64,000 nt of DNA, taken from assembly GCA_037903355.1 (NCBI GenBank), contig JBAJFE010000042.1, positions 3,112,001 through 3,176,000 of the forward strand, in the 5' to 3' direction. Both the position numbers and the translations under genes were made by a program. This document shows positions 33,969-44,724 of the stretch, piece after piece; the first letter of the stretch is position 1, and each line of letters begins with the position of its first letter. Source of the DNA: Trichuris trichiura. Taxonomy: Eukaryota; Nematoda; Enoplea; Trichinellida; Trichuridae. The notes beneath the pieces were generated by a model that saw only the letters and a program-made list of their open reading frames with translations, did no database searches and was not told where the DNA came from.

Positions 33969-34407
33969 CGGAACGGTTATCAAACCTAGTCATCCTTCGA
34001 GCTTGGTGCTACAGAATCTAGCTACGCGATAAAGACATCAGCGAAGCTGCGATTGTCCAATGGGGCCAGCCATCAGAGTTCAGGTTGTTAGATACAAGAA
34101 AGGATGAAAGTAAGATGCTCTTTCCTTAAACGCCTGCGAATCGCCTTGCGTTAATGAGCTAAGCGATGTACTGGTGCGCAGAATGGGTACAAAGCAGAGG
34201 AAATATAGAATACATAGGCGCACTTAAGCAGAAATAGCGAACATCACACAGAACACAACAACATAGAGCAAAACGTCTACGGCAGAAACGTTTGGGGTAT
34301 CATGTATCAATTTACCCACTTTCTGTAGATGGGCGCTGCTCTCCTGGAGGACGGCCAGTCCTATGGTTTCTTGAACTTGTTAGTAGCTAAACTTCTCGCC
34401 TTAAAAT

Positions 34408-34935
34408 TGTTTGCCGGACCATTAAGATTCGCGTACAATAACGGTTTATTTCAGAGAAAAGCAATAGAGTGAACGGACAGCTGGTATAGTTAGCCTGAAC
34501 CGGCTGAGCTCGTGAGCGACGCGCTTATATAGCCTTGCACGACCTCTGCCTTGCGCTTTCTCACGGACCTCTGGCTCTTCAGCCATCGCCTAATCCGATT
34601 ACCGTGAGGAAGCGGCGAGACAGGCGCTAATCCTGAAGCTAGCCACCCTTGTGCTAGGCCGTCGATGTCTGGTTCTCACGCCGATCTCAGAGGTCGTGCC
34701 CTCTTGTCGCTGTCGGGTTCGAGACCTCACGTCGCTCTCGTCGAGACGGGCGCTAATCCTGACGCTAGCCACCTTTGTGCTGGGCCGTCGATGTCCAGGT
34801 TCTCACGCCGGTCCAGAGGTCGTGCCCTCTTGTCGCTGTCGGATCTGAGGCCCCATGTCGTTCTTCGGGCTGCGCTCCCACGGATGGATTTGTGCCCGCG
34901 CTCACTGGGGTGCCGGTGCGGCTATCTCTGCCACA
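34408..34935 (-). mobile_element. Solo LTR with internal tandem duplication
   Basis: Reverse-oriented relative of 26020-26425. On the plus strand it starts TGTTTGCCGGACC and ends CTATCTCTGCCACA. Its flanks are AAAAT and AAAGT, a target duplication with one mismatch. An internal unit of about 120 bp (GCGCTAATCCTGA…GTGCCCTCTTGTCGCTGTCGG) occurs twice in tandem, at about 34626-34745 and 34749-34862. Confidence 0.8.
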
Positions 34936-36081
34936 AAAGTGTTATTCTTCGCAGCTGCTGGAGTTTTATTTAAAGACAGTGTTATAGGGAGCTGTATCTG
35001 CCTTTTCTTTGCTTTATTGAATAAATCTTGTAGCAGCTTTAACGAAACCGTTATTCCTCGTATAACTATGATGGCACATTCTGTGGATAAATCGTATCCA
35101 GCAATCATATGCTTTAGGATCTGCGCTTGCCGGAAAATACTGGCAATATTTTGCAGCGTCCAATCTGAGGGTGTTTGAACTTCTCTATCTTCTATAACGT
35201 CATCGTCGTCGTCACTGCCCTTAGGTGATTGCATCAGTTCCTTCTATGTGCTCCGTGATATTTTCTTCTACCGTGTCGGAGAAACCCTCACCTCTGAACT
35301 CGTTGTCAAAATTCACTATGTCCATGACCTCCTCATCGATGGCACCTACCTCCTCGCATTCACTGACCGCGTCTCCTCACAAACCAGCAACCACTGACTG
35401 TTCTCGGCTTTATCTCGTGTACCGCCGTGCAAAAGATGACGGCACTATTTCATGCCGGACGAACTGCGTTGTATACATATGACCCGTGGATAACGAGGGC
35501 CGACTGTACTGATGAAAAGTAATGCCACGCTGTATAAAAGCCCGCTGAACAGTGGCCGCTTTATTGTAGCGACTAGACTGAGCCACTGCGGGCCGACTGT
35601 AGGCAGTGTCAGTGGTTCTGATTTTCAGCTTACACAGAAAAAAGTGAAGCGCAAGGTCTACCTACAGAAGAATTCCGTTAAAACTGTTAAGTCCGCTGGC
35701 ATAAGCTTTATTTCGTCAAACGTCACACAGTCGTTGGGCGTAGTTTGCACCGAATTCCCCAGAAGAACCCACGTTGTTTACGCGTCGTCCTTCTGTAGGA
35801 CTCCATTGACCTTGTTAGTTAACTTCTGAGTATGTGACAAATATTGTTTTAGGTCGACGAGTAACGACCTAATTGTGATTAACAAGGGAAACTTCATGAC
35901 TACTTCATACGGTATGTTTTCTTGCCCGTTGATGGGTTCTGAAATTAAACTGAAGCAAATGCCCTACCAACGGATGGATGAGCAATTATTAAGGAAAAAT
36001 ACAGAACAAGTACTTAAACAGTTCGGAGCTTTCGGGACGAACCGTGTCCCGTCGTCAGCGATGGTTGTAATGGTACTTGTA

Positions 36082-36325
36082 CTACGATGTCAGCGTATTT
36101 GTAGGCAGGGAGGGGGCACCAGTCGGTATGGAACAACAACCCGTTTTACTGATAACAGATGTCCATATCGAGCTGACCTCCGCCCCTTTGTCACGGTTAA
36201 TGGACATGTTATTGCGAATGAACAGGGACTCCTTTATTTGCCTAAGGCAAAAATGGCTCTCGCGGCAAATGATGGACGGGTGCAGGTCACGTGAACATTG
36301 AGAGGAATGCTCAGCAACCGCGGAG
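36082..36325 (-). pseudogene. Penelope GIY-YIG C-terminal remainder
   Basis: This is the other side of the solo LTR. It carries SAVAEHSSQCSRDLHPS and RQIKESLFIRNNMSINRDKG, the part of Penelope endonucleases after the GIY-YIG core (the Glu of 'xxRxxxESLxI' and the 'NRDxG' end motif). Across the insertion the two parts are in the same frame once one target duplication is set aside. Confidence 0.82.
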
Positions 36326-36330
36326 GTGTT

Positions 36331-36647
36331 TGTGACGAAAAGCGCGACGGGAATTACGGAAACCGCTCCCTGCACGACGGGCGGTGAAAGCGACGATCCC
36401 TGCAGGACTGACCTTGATAGTGACACACGCAGGGTGGTCACCGGAAATAGCTGTCAGGACGCGCAGGGCGGTTACCGGAAACGTCCGTCAGATGTCACCT
36501 CGCCCACGAAGTTGACGCTCAGCCTCCGCCAGGATGAGGAGTATATAAGGAGCACCCGCGGAAGGCTGAGCGAGATTCGTGTTGTGTCCGTACAATAAAC
36601 TGTTTAACAACCCTTTTTGCGTGCGTCTGTCAACCGCGTTTACTACA
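36331..36647 (+). mobile_element. Solo LTR inserted in the Penelope endonuclease
   Basis: A 317-bp unit begins TGTGACGAAAAGCGCG and ends AACCGCGTTTACTACA, flanked by GTGTT (36326-36330 and 36648-36652). A TATA box (GTATATAAGG) starts near 36541 and AATAAA lies at about 36594, in plus orientation, opposite to the host element. Confidence 0.92.
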
Positions 36648-36652
36648 GTGTT

Positions 36653-37846
36653 CTTCGCTTTTTCCATGGCTTGTAAAGGTGGAATTGTTCTACGACGTCC
36701 CTGACGTATCCTGTATGTTCCGTTCAGTTCATCTTCAGCGGACTGGTAACTGTTGAGCGCATTCATGTGTTCTTTAAATCTGTCAAATAGGGTATTGCCC
36801 GTTTCTCCTATGTAGGAAGCGTTGCAATCACAATTGATCACATAAACGACGCCAGGTCTCTGTTCGAATGGGACCTTGATCTTATCGTTCCGGACTAAGG
36901 AACGAAGGTTGGGGGAAGACTTGAAGAAAATGCGGAAGCCGTACTGGCGACCCAGACGTTGCAAGTGTTCCCTCAGGCTGACGTAGTACGGAATGGTGAG
37001 AACTGGGAGAGGATTCCTCTCATTATTTGAAGTGGTGTCGGTAGGGTTCAACCTTCACGCTATGGCGGAGGAGACGAAGGTTTTGGGGTAGCCATTTTTC
37101 TCCAACGTCGTCGCAATGTGGTGTAATTCAGAATTCAGGAATTCTGGATCACAGATTGCGATGGCGCGGTCCACCATCCCTGTCACTATGCCCCTCTTTA
37201 CTGACATGGGGTGGTCTGAGGAGAAATGCAGGTATCTGTCCGAATGCGTTGGTTTCCTATATACTGTTGTTTTTAAAGACGTGGCATTTCGATGAACTAA
37301 CACATCCAGGAAGGGAAGTTTCCTGCCTACTTCCCTTTCAATTGTAAAGGAAATTTTTCCCGGGAAGATCGAGTTCACGTGTTTCAAGAGAGCTTCCTCC
37401 TGTCCTTTTTTAACAATAGCAAAAATGTCATCTACGTAGCGCTTAAACAGACGGGGAGTGCAATGGTTGTCCGAACTTTCGAAGGCAATTTCCTCTAGGT
37501 GCTCCATGAACAACTCAGCGAGGACCGGAGAAAGCGGACTGCCCATTGGTGCTCCCTCGTTCTGTCGGAAGAAGCTTTCTTGAAACCTGAAGTAGTTCCC
37601 TTCACACATACAAAATGAGACTAACTTTACTATTTGACAAGGAAACAGCTTAGTTCTCTCACTTAAGCTGCTGTCCTTGTTCAGTAGGGTTTGTAGTCTG
37701 TTGAGGGCGTGTGACATGGGAATGCTGGTAAAGAGATCCTTCACATCGTAACCTACCAGAAAGTCTGATTTTGAAACGTGGTATGAGCGCAGGGAAGCGC
37801 AGAAGTCCTTGAGGTTGGTCACGTGAGAGTCTCTTCTTCTGGTCAA
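36653..37846 (-). pseudogene. Penelope-type RT and start of GIY-YIG endonuclease
   Basis: RT motifs are visible: GYDVKDLFTSIPM (first catalytic Asp), NEGAPMGSPLSPVLAELFME, RYVDDIFAIVKKG (YVDD) and GRKLPFLDVLV. One in-frame TGA at 37055-37057 separates the RT from a linker and the endonuclease start GVVYVINCDCNASYIGETGN, with CDC and the GIY-YIG-type YV…YIG motif. The frame then runs into a solo LTR at 36647. In active members the RT copies the element from DNA ends cut by the endonuclease, and known Penelope elements can prime at telomere-like ends. This copy is dead because of the truncation, the stop and the insertion. Confidence 0.88.
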
Positions 37847-37945
37847 CGGCTGGATGATACCTTTGAGTAGGGAACTACTTCAGGTTTCAAGAAGAACCCA
37901 TCAACGGGCAAGAAAACACACCGTATAAAGTAGTGATGAAAATCC

Positions 37946-38480
37946 ATTGCCCCGTTAAGAAGCACCCCGTCTTCAAGATGTCCATGTATGATTTAAGTCG
38001 GCTAAACTCTTGTCACGATGGTCATTTCGTGATAGTCCCCAAGCAAAAAAATAAAGTGCAGTAATATTGTACGCCTCAGTATAATAGTGGTTAAAGCGAA
38101 AAAATTGCGAGGTTTTGAAATTCTTTGAATTACGTTTGATCTGTTTGTCGTGTTTGCACCTCAGCTAATTGCAAAAATGTTTCTTGCCGGAACTTACAGA
38201 TAATGTGCTACATCTATTAATACTTTTGATGTATACACGGTCGCTGACGACAGAACAAGTTCCTCAAAGCCTGGCCTTTGGGCTGGTCATGCATCTGTGT
38301 TGTGCATAACTGTAACCTGTTCTTCTCACATCTACTCCTCTCTTCAAAACATTAGTATTGTGGAATTCGCGCTTGTCTCCCGTTCTGACGAAGACGTCGA
38401 GAGTTTCCGTTCTAGGAACAATGGACAAAAGAAATGTCAGTAGCAAAATAAAACGGCTTCGTGGTGAAAGTCCAGACCAA
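37946..38480. other. Intergenic stretch, mostly unassigned
   Basis: The first 50 bases continue the Penelope terminal repeat (TGCCCCGTTAAGAAGCACCC). A GTTCTTCTCACATCTACTCC-type segment near 38320 is unassigned. Confidence 0.45.
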
Positions 38481-38529
38481 TTATTGTGAAGGAGCACGAC
38501 GCGGAGGTTATAAAGGGTATCTTTTCGCC

Positions 38530-38742
38530 TTTCATGATGAAGAAATTTATTACGGATATGTCCCGTTTGTTTTCTATATAAAGAGGCTCCGGAGCTTTCG
38601 GGTCATTCGAGACCCATCATCAGCGGTCTTAAGTGTCAAGAAAGCTGATGATGGGTCTCGAATGACCCGAAAGCTCCGGAGCCTCTTTATATAGAAAACA
38701 AACGGGATATATCCGTAATAAATTTCTTCATCATGAAAACAT
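38530..38742. mobile_element. Penelope-type hairpin with hammerhead-like core
   Basis: The two arms are almost identical inverted copies (TTTCATGATGAAGAAATTTA… and its complement). The core on the plus strand is CTGATGA at 38645-38651, helix GGGTC…GACCC and GAAA at 38669-38672. The opposite arm carries the same core on the minus strand. Confidence 0.78.
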
Positions 38743-38944
38743 ATTGCCCCGTACCAAGAAACCACGTTTTCATCTTCTCGCCTTGGCCTTCTTTATCTGA
38801 CTTCCAGCTTCAGTATGGAGAAAACCTGTATCACAGTAGTTTCCAAGAGAGGCTGTAACAAGCCTAACGTAGGAGGCTATCTAATGCAGATAGAGAGAAC
38901 CTGACATGGGAAGTTCTGTTAGCGTTGTGTAAGGAATGACGCTT

Positions 38945-39415
38945 TTTTCTTCTTTTATCATGGTTATCCCGTTATCACACAAGAAATATTCCTGCGGCGC
39001 CTTCGGCCACAGCCTTGTGCCATCTTCAGCGAAAACAACAAAAAATCAAAAAGCATTTCTTGGCCTTTACTGGAGTCGGCCGCTGAGAAGCTCTCTCGTA
39101 TTGCCACCCGATGGGGTTACACTGGCTGTTTCAATGAGTTCGCTGTCATTTATATTGCGGTTTCACCGCGCACGGCCGCATGAAGGCTGCTCACATGTAG
39201 CACCGGCATGGTCGGGGTCAAACTCGATGAGTCAAAGATAGATTCGACAGCTAACCCTGTCGGTTGGCAATACGGGAGAGCTTCTCAGCATCTGATTCCA
39301 GTGAATGTCAACAGTGGTTTTTTTTGATTTTTTGTTTGCGCTGAAGACGGCCCAAGGCCGCGGCTGAAAGCTCCGCAAGAACATTTCTTGTGTGATAACG
39401 GGATATCCGTAATAA
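38945..39415. mobile_element. Penelope-type hairpin, diverged
   Basis: Arms share CCCGTTATCACACAAGAAAT and TATTGCC…GAGAAGCT motifs in inverse orientation. The core at 39341-39369 reads CTGAAGA, a GC-rich helix, GAAA. The loop (about 39115-39265) is unrelated sequence. Confidence 0.65.
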
Positions 39416-39906
39416 AAAAAAGAAAAAAATTTTGAAAACGTGGTGTCTTGGTACGGGACCATATATTTTCATAATGAAAAAACTTTATTACGGATCGGTT
39501 CCCGTTTATGTATATAAAAGATACTCCGGAGCTTTCGGGTCATTCGAGACCCGTCATCAGCGGTCTAAAGTTGTAAATATGATTTTTGGCAGCGAATGCC
39601 ATCTATCGTTTCTGAGGATTTTAAAGCGGGCATTTTTAAAGTTTTCCGTTGGTAGGTTTTCGCATTTGAGTCTGTCAGCGCAATTCTTTTTTTTGTTCTG
39701 TATGGCTTCTAGATTGTGTCTTCGTTGTTTCGAACATTCTTCTTTGTTGTTGAATCGCTGTTTTTCCATATTGCATTCATTTTTCTTTTTCTTTTTTTCT
39801 TCTTTTTCCTTTTTCTTTTTCTTTCTTTGTTTCATATATATTTCAATTTTATCCATTTCTATTTGTTCTAATTATTTGTTTTCTCTTCTTTCCCGGTTTT
39901 TGTATT

Positions 39907-40072
39907 TCAACCGTTGAGTGAGCAACAATTATACCGCGTCACAATATTTGTCCAAATCCCACTTATGTCCACTCCTTGATCGCGGTTGTAAATCGTATTG
40001 TGTCTAATGTATAGTGCTTCTTTAATTCTTCTTAACCGTAGATTGTTTTCGTAACATAAAACTCTTGGGTGG
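39907..40072 (-). pseudogene. Penelope endonuclease C-terminus, left arm
   Basis: Encodes VLCYENNLRLRRIKEALYIR followed by NRDQGVDISGIWTN and a stop. The N-terminal remainder is cut off by the palindrome centre. Confidence 0.75.
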
Positions 40073-40094
40073 ATTGTTTTCGTAACATAAAACT

Positions 40095-40260
40095 CCACCC
40101 AAGAGTTTTATGTTACGAAAACAATCTACGGTTAAGAAGAATTAAAGAAGCACTATACATTAGACACAATACGACTTACAACCGCGATCAAGGAGTGGAC
40201 ATAAGTGGGATTTGGACAAATATTGTGACGCGGTATAACTGTTGCTCACTCAACGGATGA
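40095..40260 (+). pseudogene. Penelope endonuclease C-terminus, right arm
   Basis: Mirror copy of the left-arm fragment with one substitution (TTYNRDQG versus TIYNRDQG). Same motifs and the same stop. Confidence 0.75.
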
Positions 40261-41089
40261 AATACAAAAACCGGGAAAGAAGAGAAAACAAATAATTAGA
40301 ACAAATAGAAATGGATAAAATTGAAATATATATGAAACAAAGAAAGAAAAAGAAAAAGGAAAAAGAAGAAAAAAAGAAAAAGAAAAATGAATGCAATATG
40401 GAAAAACAGCGATTCAACAACAAAGAAGAATGTTCGAAACAACGAAGACACAATCTAGAAGCCATACGGAACAAGAAAAAGAATTGCGCTGATAGACTCA
40501 AATGCGAAAACCTACCAACGGAAAACTTTAAAAATGCCCGCTTTAAAATCCTCGGAAACGATAGATGGCATTCGCTGCCAAAAATCATATTTACAACTTT
40601 AGACCGCTGATGACAGGTCTCGAATGACCCGAAAGCTCCGGAGTATCTTTTATATACATAAACGGGAACCGATCCGTAATAAAGTTTTTTCATTATGAAG
40701 AAAAAAAATTGGATTTTTCCCCTTTGATGAGCGCCGGAAGTAAGTGCGGCAATCATTTAAAGGGAAACCGCTGCGCCGGTACCTAGTGAAATGGGATTAA
40801 CGGAACAACGGGAAAGACGTGTTACTGCAATTGAATGAACACCTGCCGAAGAGTTGCGTTACAATGCAACGGAACTGCGGTTGCCGATGTCACTGAACCG
40901 GTCAGTGACCTTTGCAAAGGAGTGAAGGTGAGCGTTGAAACACCTATACATGAACTGCCGGCACGGATTGCACAATGGGGCAGCAGTGGTACATGCCAGG
41001 GGTTCGGTTAGTGACCCGTGGAAAACATCGGTGGTAAACAGTCCATTTCGCATTGCGTCTTGGCAAACGGCGTACAGCTCACTGTGCGT

Positions 41090-42500
41090 ATTGTCGACAC
41101 CGAAGAACGTCCGCTGGCTGTACACCACAGTGAAAGACAAAGAAGTGGTGGTCAAATTCCTTCGCCAGAAAGGGTTGCTGCACCGTGAAAGGCTGTTCCC
41201 CTAATGCGGAGAGGCGATGCGCCGAGGGCGTAGTGGCACGGCCTGATGCTGCTTCAAGCGTTCCTGCTCCAGGCAAGCGTCCATACGCAGGGTGACGTGG
41301 TTCGAAAGTAAGCCCAGTAAACATAGTAGCCGTTTTGGGCGCGGCAGTGCAATATTTCCTTTGCAGACCCACAGACAAAGTGAAGTTTTAGACAGCTGCG
41401 CAAATGATGTTGTTTCGGAATCGAGGGTACAGCTCGACGGAATTTTGTAAAGATGAGCTCGGTAGCAGTCTGCGTGCCTTGTATTGTTGTTCCTGTAAGC
41501 ATTCTCTATTTATCAAGGCTGAATAAGAATGTCACAGTCCGTTGGAACAGGCACCTGTTGCAAGTTGCAGCATAAGCGCTGGCCAAAACACTGGTGCAAC
41601 TGAGTGGGCCGTCGAGGACGGTGGAGCTGGGCGAGTAGCTATTCTCCCGAAGGAAGTACAACAGAGACAAGAAGTGCCGGGAAACTAGTGACGCCTTTGT
41701 TGTACCCGTGGAGGACCGCGCGTCTCAAACCTTGCTGCCTATCATACGGAAGCACGTAGGGTCTGGCTCCACGGCAGTGCTTCTCAAGGTCAGGGTAGCC
41801 GGGGCCCCCTGTGAACGTTTCTGAGCGTTTGACTCCCCCCCCCCCCAATTCTGATCAGTCGATTTCGATCGTGCTGATTAGCTGGATTGGAGGACTGAAG
41901 GTAGCCCGGACGCCATAACGTTGCACAAACTTCTGTAGGGAAAGCGTTTGCCGGATAGTGTGACGTACATTTGTACTTTCTCACCTCGGAGCCAGCTCCC
42001 GGCTGGCCCCCGGTCCTCCCTTTCATCCATTCAGAATTGCAGGGCGCAGCAGCATGCAGCTTTTTCTTAGGCAGGAGGCACAATACTTGACCCGCAGCCC
42101 ATACCTTCCTATGAACTTCAACACAATTGCCCAAGTGAAGCATGTGCCCCCCACCGCTCAAAATGGCTCCCCGGTGGGGCACATGCCCCACCATGAGAAT
42201 CACTGCTCTACAGTGATCACGGACGAGTGCTGTGCATACCGATGCCTCAGCCGCGAGGCGTACAATACGCTTGGGAGTGAATAGCTCAGTGAGCTTCGTG
42301 GACCGAGGCACGGGCGCGCGTACCCAGTATGTGGAATCCTTTTGGGCCCAGGTCAAGCGGGGCAACAGTCGGCGGTGTGGAACGCATCGGAACGCTGTCC
42401 CCTCGTACCTCTGCGAGTTCATGTGGAGGAAGCAATTCAGAGCCTCTGACACTTTCGATGCCATCCTGAGGTTCCAACCGCTCCGAGTCGACGCAGCGCC
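41090..42500 (+). pseudogene. ISXO2-like transposase pseudogene, split by hAT MITE
   Basis: Fragments in order: TPKNVRWLYTTVKDKE and VVKFLRQKGLLHRERL (N-terminus), TVELGE then a stop then LFSRRKYNRD (first Asp changed in context), VVPVEDRASQTLLPIIRKHV, then the MITE. After it come VITDECCAYRCLSREAY, NSSVSFVDRGTGARTQYVES, FWAQVKRGNSRRCGTHRNA and LCEFMWRKQFRASDTFDAI. Stops and frame changes are numerous. It is more complete at the C-terminus than the 23.6-kb copy. Confidence 0.82.
41775..42205. mobile_element. hAT MITE, 431 bp, in Merlin transposase gene
   Basis: Ends CAGTGCTTCTCAAGG and GAGAATCACTG. Flanks CTCCACGG (41767-41774) and CTCTACAG (42206-42213) are an 8-bp duplication with two changes. 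It is close in size and end sequence to the 430-bp copy at 8214-8643. A run of 14 C lies near 41834. Confidence 0.82.
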
Positions 42501-42838
42501 TACGCCTAGGTTGCACCTGCCCCTTCCGGATGCACCGCCCGCCGCATTGCCATGGTGATTGGTAGGTACTGTGTTTACATTTACTTACTCTATATGCGTT
42601 ACTCTCTGTGGCGTGCAGTAGTCAGTTGCAGTGGAAAGTGGAATTGCAGACAGCATTGTCCAGTTGAGCACGGTTCAGCCAAACTGATAATCTGATTATC
42701 CTCCCCATTGTTATGATAATCTGATTATCCTTCTCATTGTTCCATTGTTCTCTTAATCCCACTTCACTATGCGTCGGCGCAGCTGTTTTCCCTTTGATGT
42801 CGCCGCACGTCTTTCCGTCGGTCATCAAAGGGAAATCA

Positions 42839-44724
42839 CACAAAAAGTTTTTATGAATTTTACTTCCGCTAGAAAAAGTGGAAACCAACAGAAAGGAGTA
42901 ACGCTTTTTTCTGCAGGGATTGATCTGGCACGTGACTAAAGCTTCAAATGGCAAATATGGGCTTACAAGTGGTGCCTAGAACAACCTGCCAATTGATTCA
43001 GATTTGTATGACCTTTACTGCCGCAGGTATAGCCTTGTGCTTGCCGTCGTTAAGCGCACTTCGCTGCTGGATAAATTTCACTTGAAATGATCAACGATCT
43101 ATTGAGCAGAAAACCCTCGCTGATATTCACGTGCCTGAACCCGTGCAAAATACACTAAACGGCGGACTGTTTTTTGTCAAAGACCCCGTCGTCGGCGAAG
43201 ACCGAATTCTGCATTTCACCACGAGGGTTAGCCCACGTAAACTCTCTCGTGCGCCAATGTAGTTAATCGTTGGCACATTCATGACACTCCCAAATGTACT
43301 TTACCGAATGTATGCAATTTACGCCACCGTGGGCTCATGAATTTTTCCGCTAATTCATGCGCTAATAAGCGCTTTATAAGAGGTTTTATAAGGACTTGGT
43401 GGGCTTCGTTGAGGACCATGGGTTGCGCATAAACTCTAAATAATGATGACATCTAGAGCACGCTGCCATCAGCACTGCGGAAAGCGAATTCGATGGCTTT
43501 TATTAATAAGCTAAGCTTCCTCGTACTACTTGAGCTCACTGCGGCTATGATTGTTTTCTAATAACATTTCTGTAAAAACCCATTGAGAGAAAGAAAACAT
43601 TATGAAAATCTACTTTCGAAGTTTACTTCTTTCATATAGCGCGGTGCATGTGGCGCAGATTCCAATCATGCAGGCTGACGAGCATATGTGGCACTGATCG
43701 GAGCTTCGGTTTAAAGTTGAGCCACTTGTCAGCATGGCACCCCTGCCCCCAGTTGAAGCTCCTACAGCTTTAGACTAACTGAAGCTCCAAATATTTGAAG
43801 AGGCAAGAGAGATTACCCAGTGGTGCGAAAGCATGGATGTGCACGGAAAAATAAGGTGGCGCTTACGTGGACCAGCAACCGCCGGGTTTACACCTCTCTT
43901 TCCTTCTGCCACGTGGGTGAGCAGTGTATGACATTACATGTGATGGGATGCCATCCGCTCAAAAGCGTAACAAAGGCGATAGCATTGTAGTAGGTGGAGG
44001 ACAAGTTAGTATCTATTGAACTGTTTGTTCAGGCCACCTCTGAAAGGAGCAGCGACGCTTGGAAACGGAGTGTGAACGATCAGAAGCGTTATCGTGCCCC
44101 GCTGTTTTCTATGATAAAGTGCCTTGAAGCATTCTCAACGACCGTGCAGACCGACTTGATTTGGTGCATTACCAGCTTTCAAGTGTACATAACTTTGCCC
44201 TGATCATGGGAGCTAAATGCTTCATCAGCCCGCTGCAGCAGGGCAGCATAGTAAGATTGCTAGTGTTAGGAAAGAACGAATTGCAAATTTGGAAGCGAAT
44301 GTGTGCCGCTCTCGAATGCATTTAAGTCCCAATCCATCGTAAGTCAAAACGTCGAAAGTCGGGTACCCCCTGTTTATTTCGAAAATTTTTTGTCTCAGGG
44401 TTCTTGACAAAAGCACAATGAAAAAGTGAATCGACGCGTGAAACTGACTGAAATTTTCCTGTAAGCGTGGAGCGGGTGTCTGACTGATCTATGCCCATAC
44501 CAAAGGGTTTACCAACTTGCACAGTGTAAGAGACTTTTGAAGCGCATAATTGGTGCTTAGAACTTTTTCTCAGTCCTTATAGTTTTATAAAGTGACTAGT
44601 CAATGTTTTGGCATCGATTTAAGCTTGCATGTTGCCTTGCTTAATTTGTCCTGCACACGTTTAAAATTCCCTATCTATAAAACTCCGTATTTTTGCTCTC
44701 CCTTCCTTATTCCACTACCATATT
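42839..44724. other. Intergenic stretch, nothing secure
   Basis: No recognised gene. A frame near 43780-43910 gives weakly gag-like sequence (EAREITQWCESMD…), too short to assign. Confidence 0.4.

Larger units (their letters stand above)
33445..35506 (-). mobile_element. Tigger/pogo element carrying two solo LTRs
   Basis: The left end CATTCGGCCCTCGC and the right end CGAGGGCCGACTG are next to TA (33443-33444 and 35507-35508). It aligns with the copies at 10274 and 47534, except for two inserts, each a solo LTR (33598-33968 and 34408-34935). The residual minus-strand frame at 34902-35234 encodes part of the acidic transposase tail (SDWTLQNIASIFRQAQ). Confidence 0.82.
35880..37945 (-). mobile_element. 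Penelope-like element, 5'-truncated, with inverted terminal repeats
   Basis: RT and GIY-YIG coding sequence runs on the minus strand. The sequence at the 3' side (35945-35890, minus) and at the 5' side (37891-37945, plus) is the same terminal repeat in inverse orientation (CCCATCAACGGGCAAGAAAAC). The 3' side also has the hammerhead-like core at 36030-36058. The N-terminal part of the polyprotein is missing upstream of residue 'SSLLKGIIQP', at the junction near 37880. Confidence 0.85.
39468..40700. mobile_element. 1.2-kb palindrome of two Penelope 3' ends
   Basis: Arms 39468-40072 and 40095-40700 are almost identical inverted copies. The 22-bp spacer (40073-40094) repeats part of the left arm. 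Each arm contains, reading outward, the last about 45 codons of a Penelope endonuclease (RRIKEALYIRHN…YNRDQG), a pyrimidine- or purine-rich tract and a hammerhead-like core (39533-39560 minus, 40607-40634 plus). The outer end resembles 38530-38742. Confidence 0.85.
40715..42838 (+). mobile_element. Second Merlin element, decayed
   Basis: Terminal inverted repeats of about 100 bp: left CCCCTTTGATGAGCGCCGG… to GGATTAACGGAACAAC, right CATTGTTCTCTTAATCCC… to CGTCGGTCATCAAAGGG. It holds a broken transposase gene and a nested hAT MITE. It begins about 15 bp after the Penelope palindrome. Confidence 0.75.

Noticed and set aside
39557..39856. Lys/Glu-rich 99-codon frame in both palindrome arms
   Set aside because: It arises from a purine-rich tract in the Penelope 3' region and has no homology; the real coding remnant is the NRDQG end.
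43780..43910. Possible retroelement gag fragment
   Set aside because: Only a weak resemblance over about 40 residues, with no neighbouring pol sequence or LTR.
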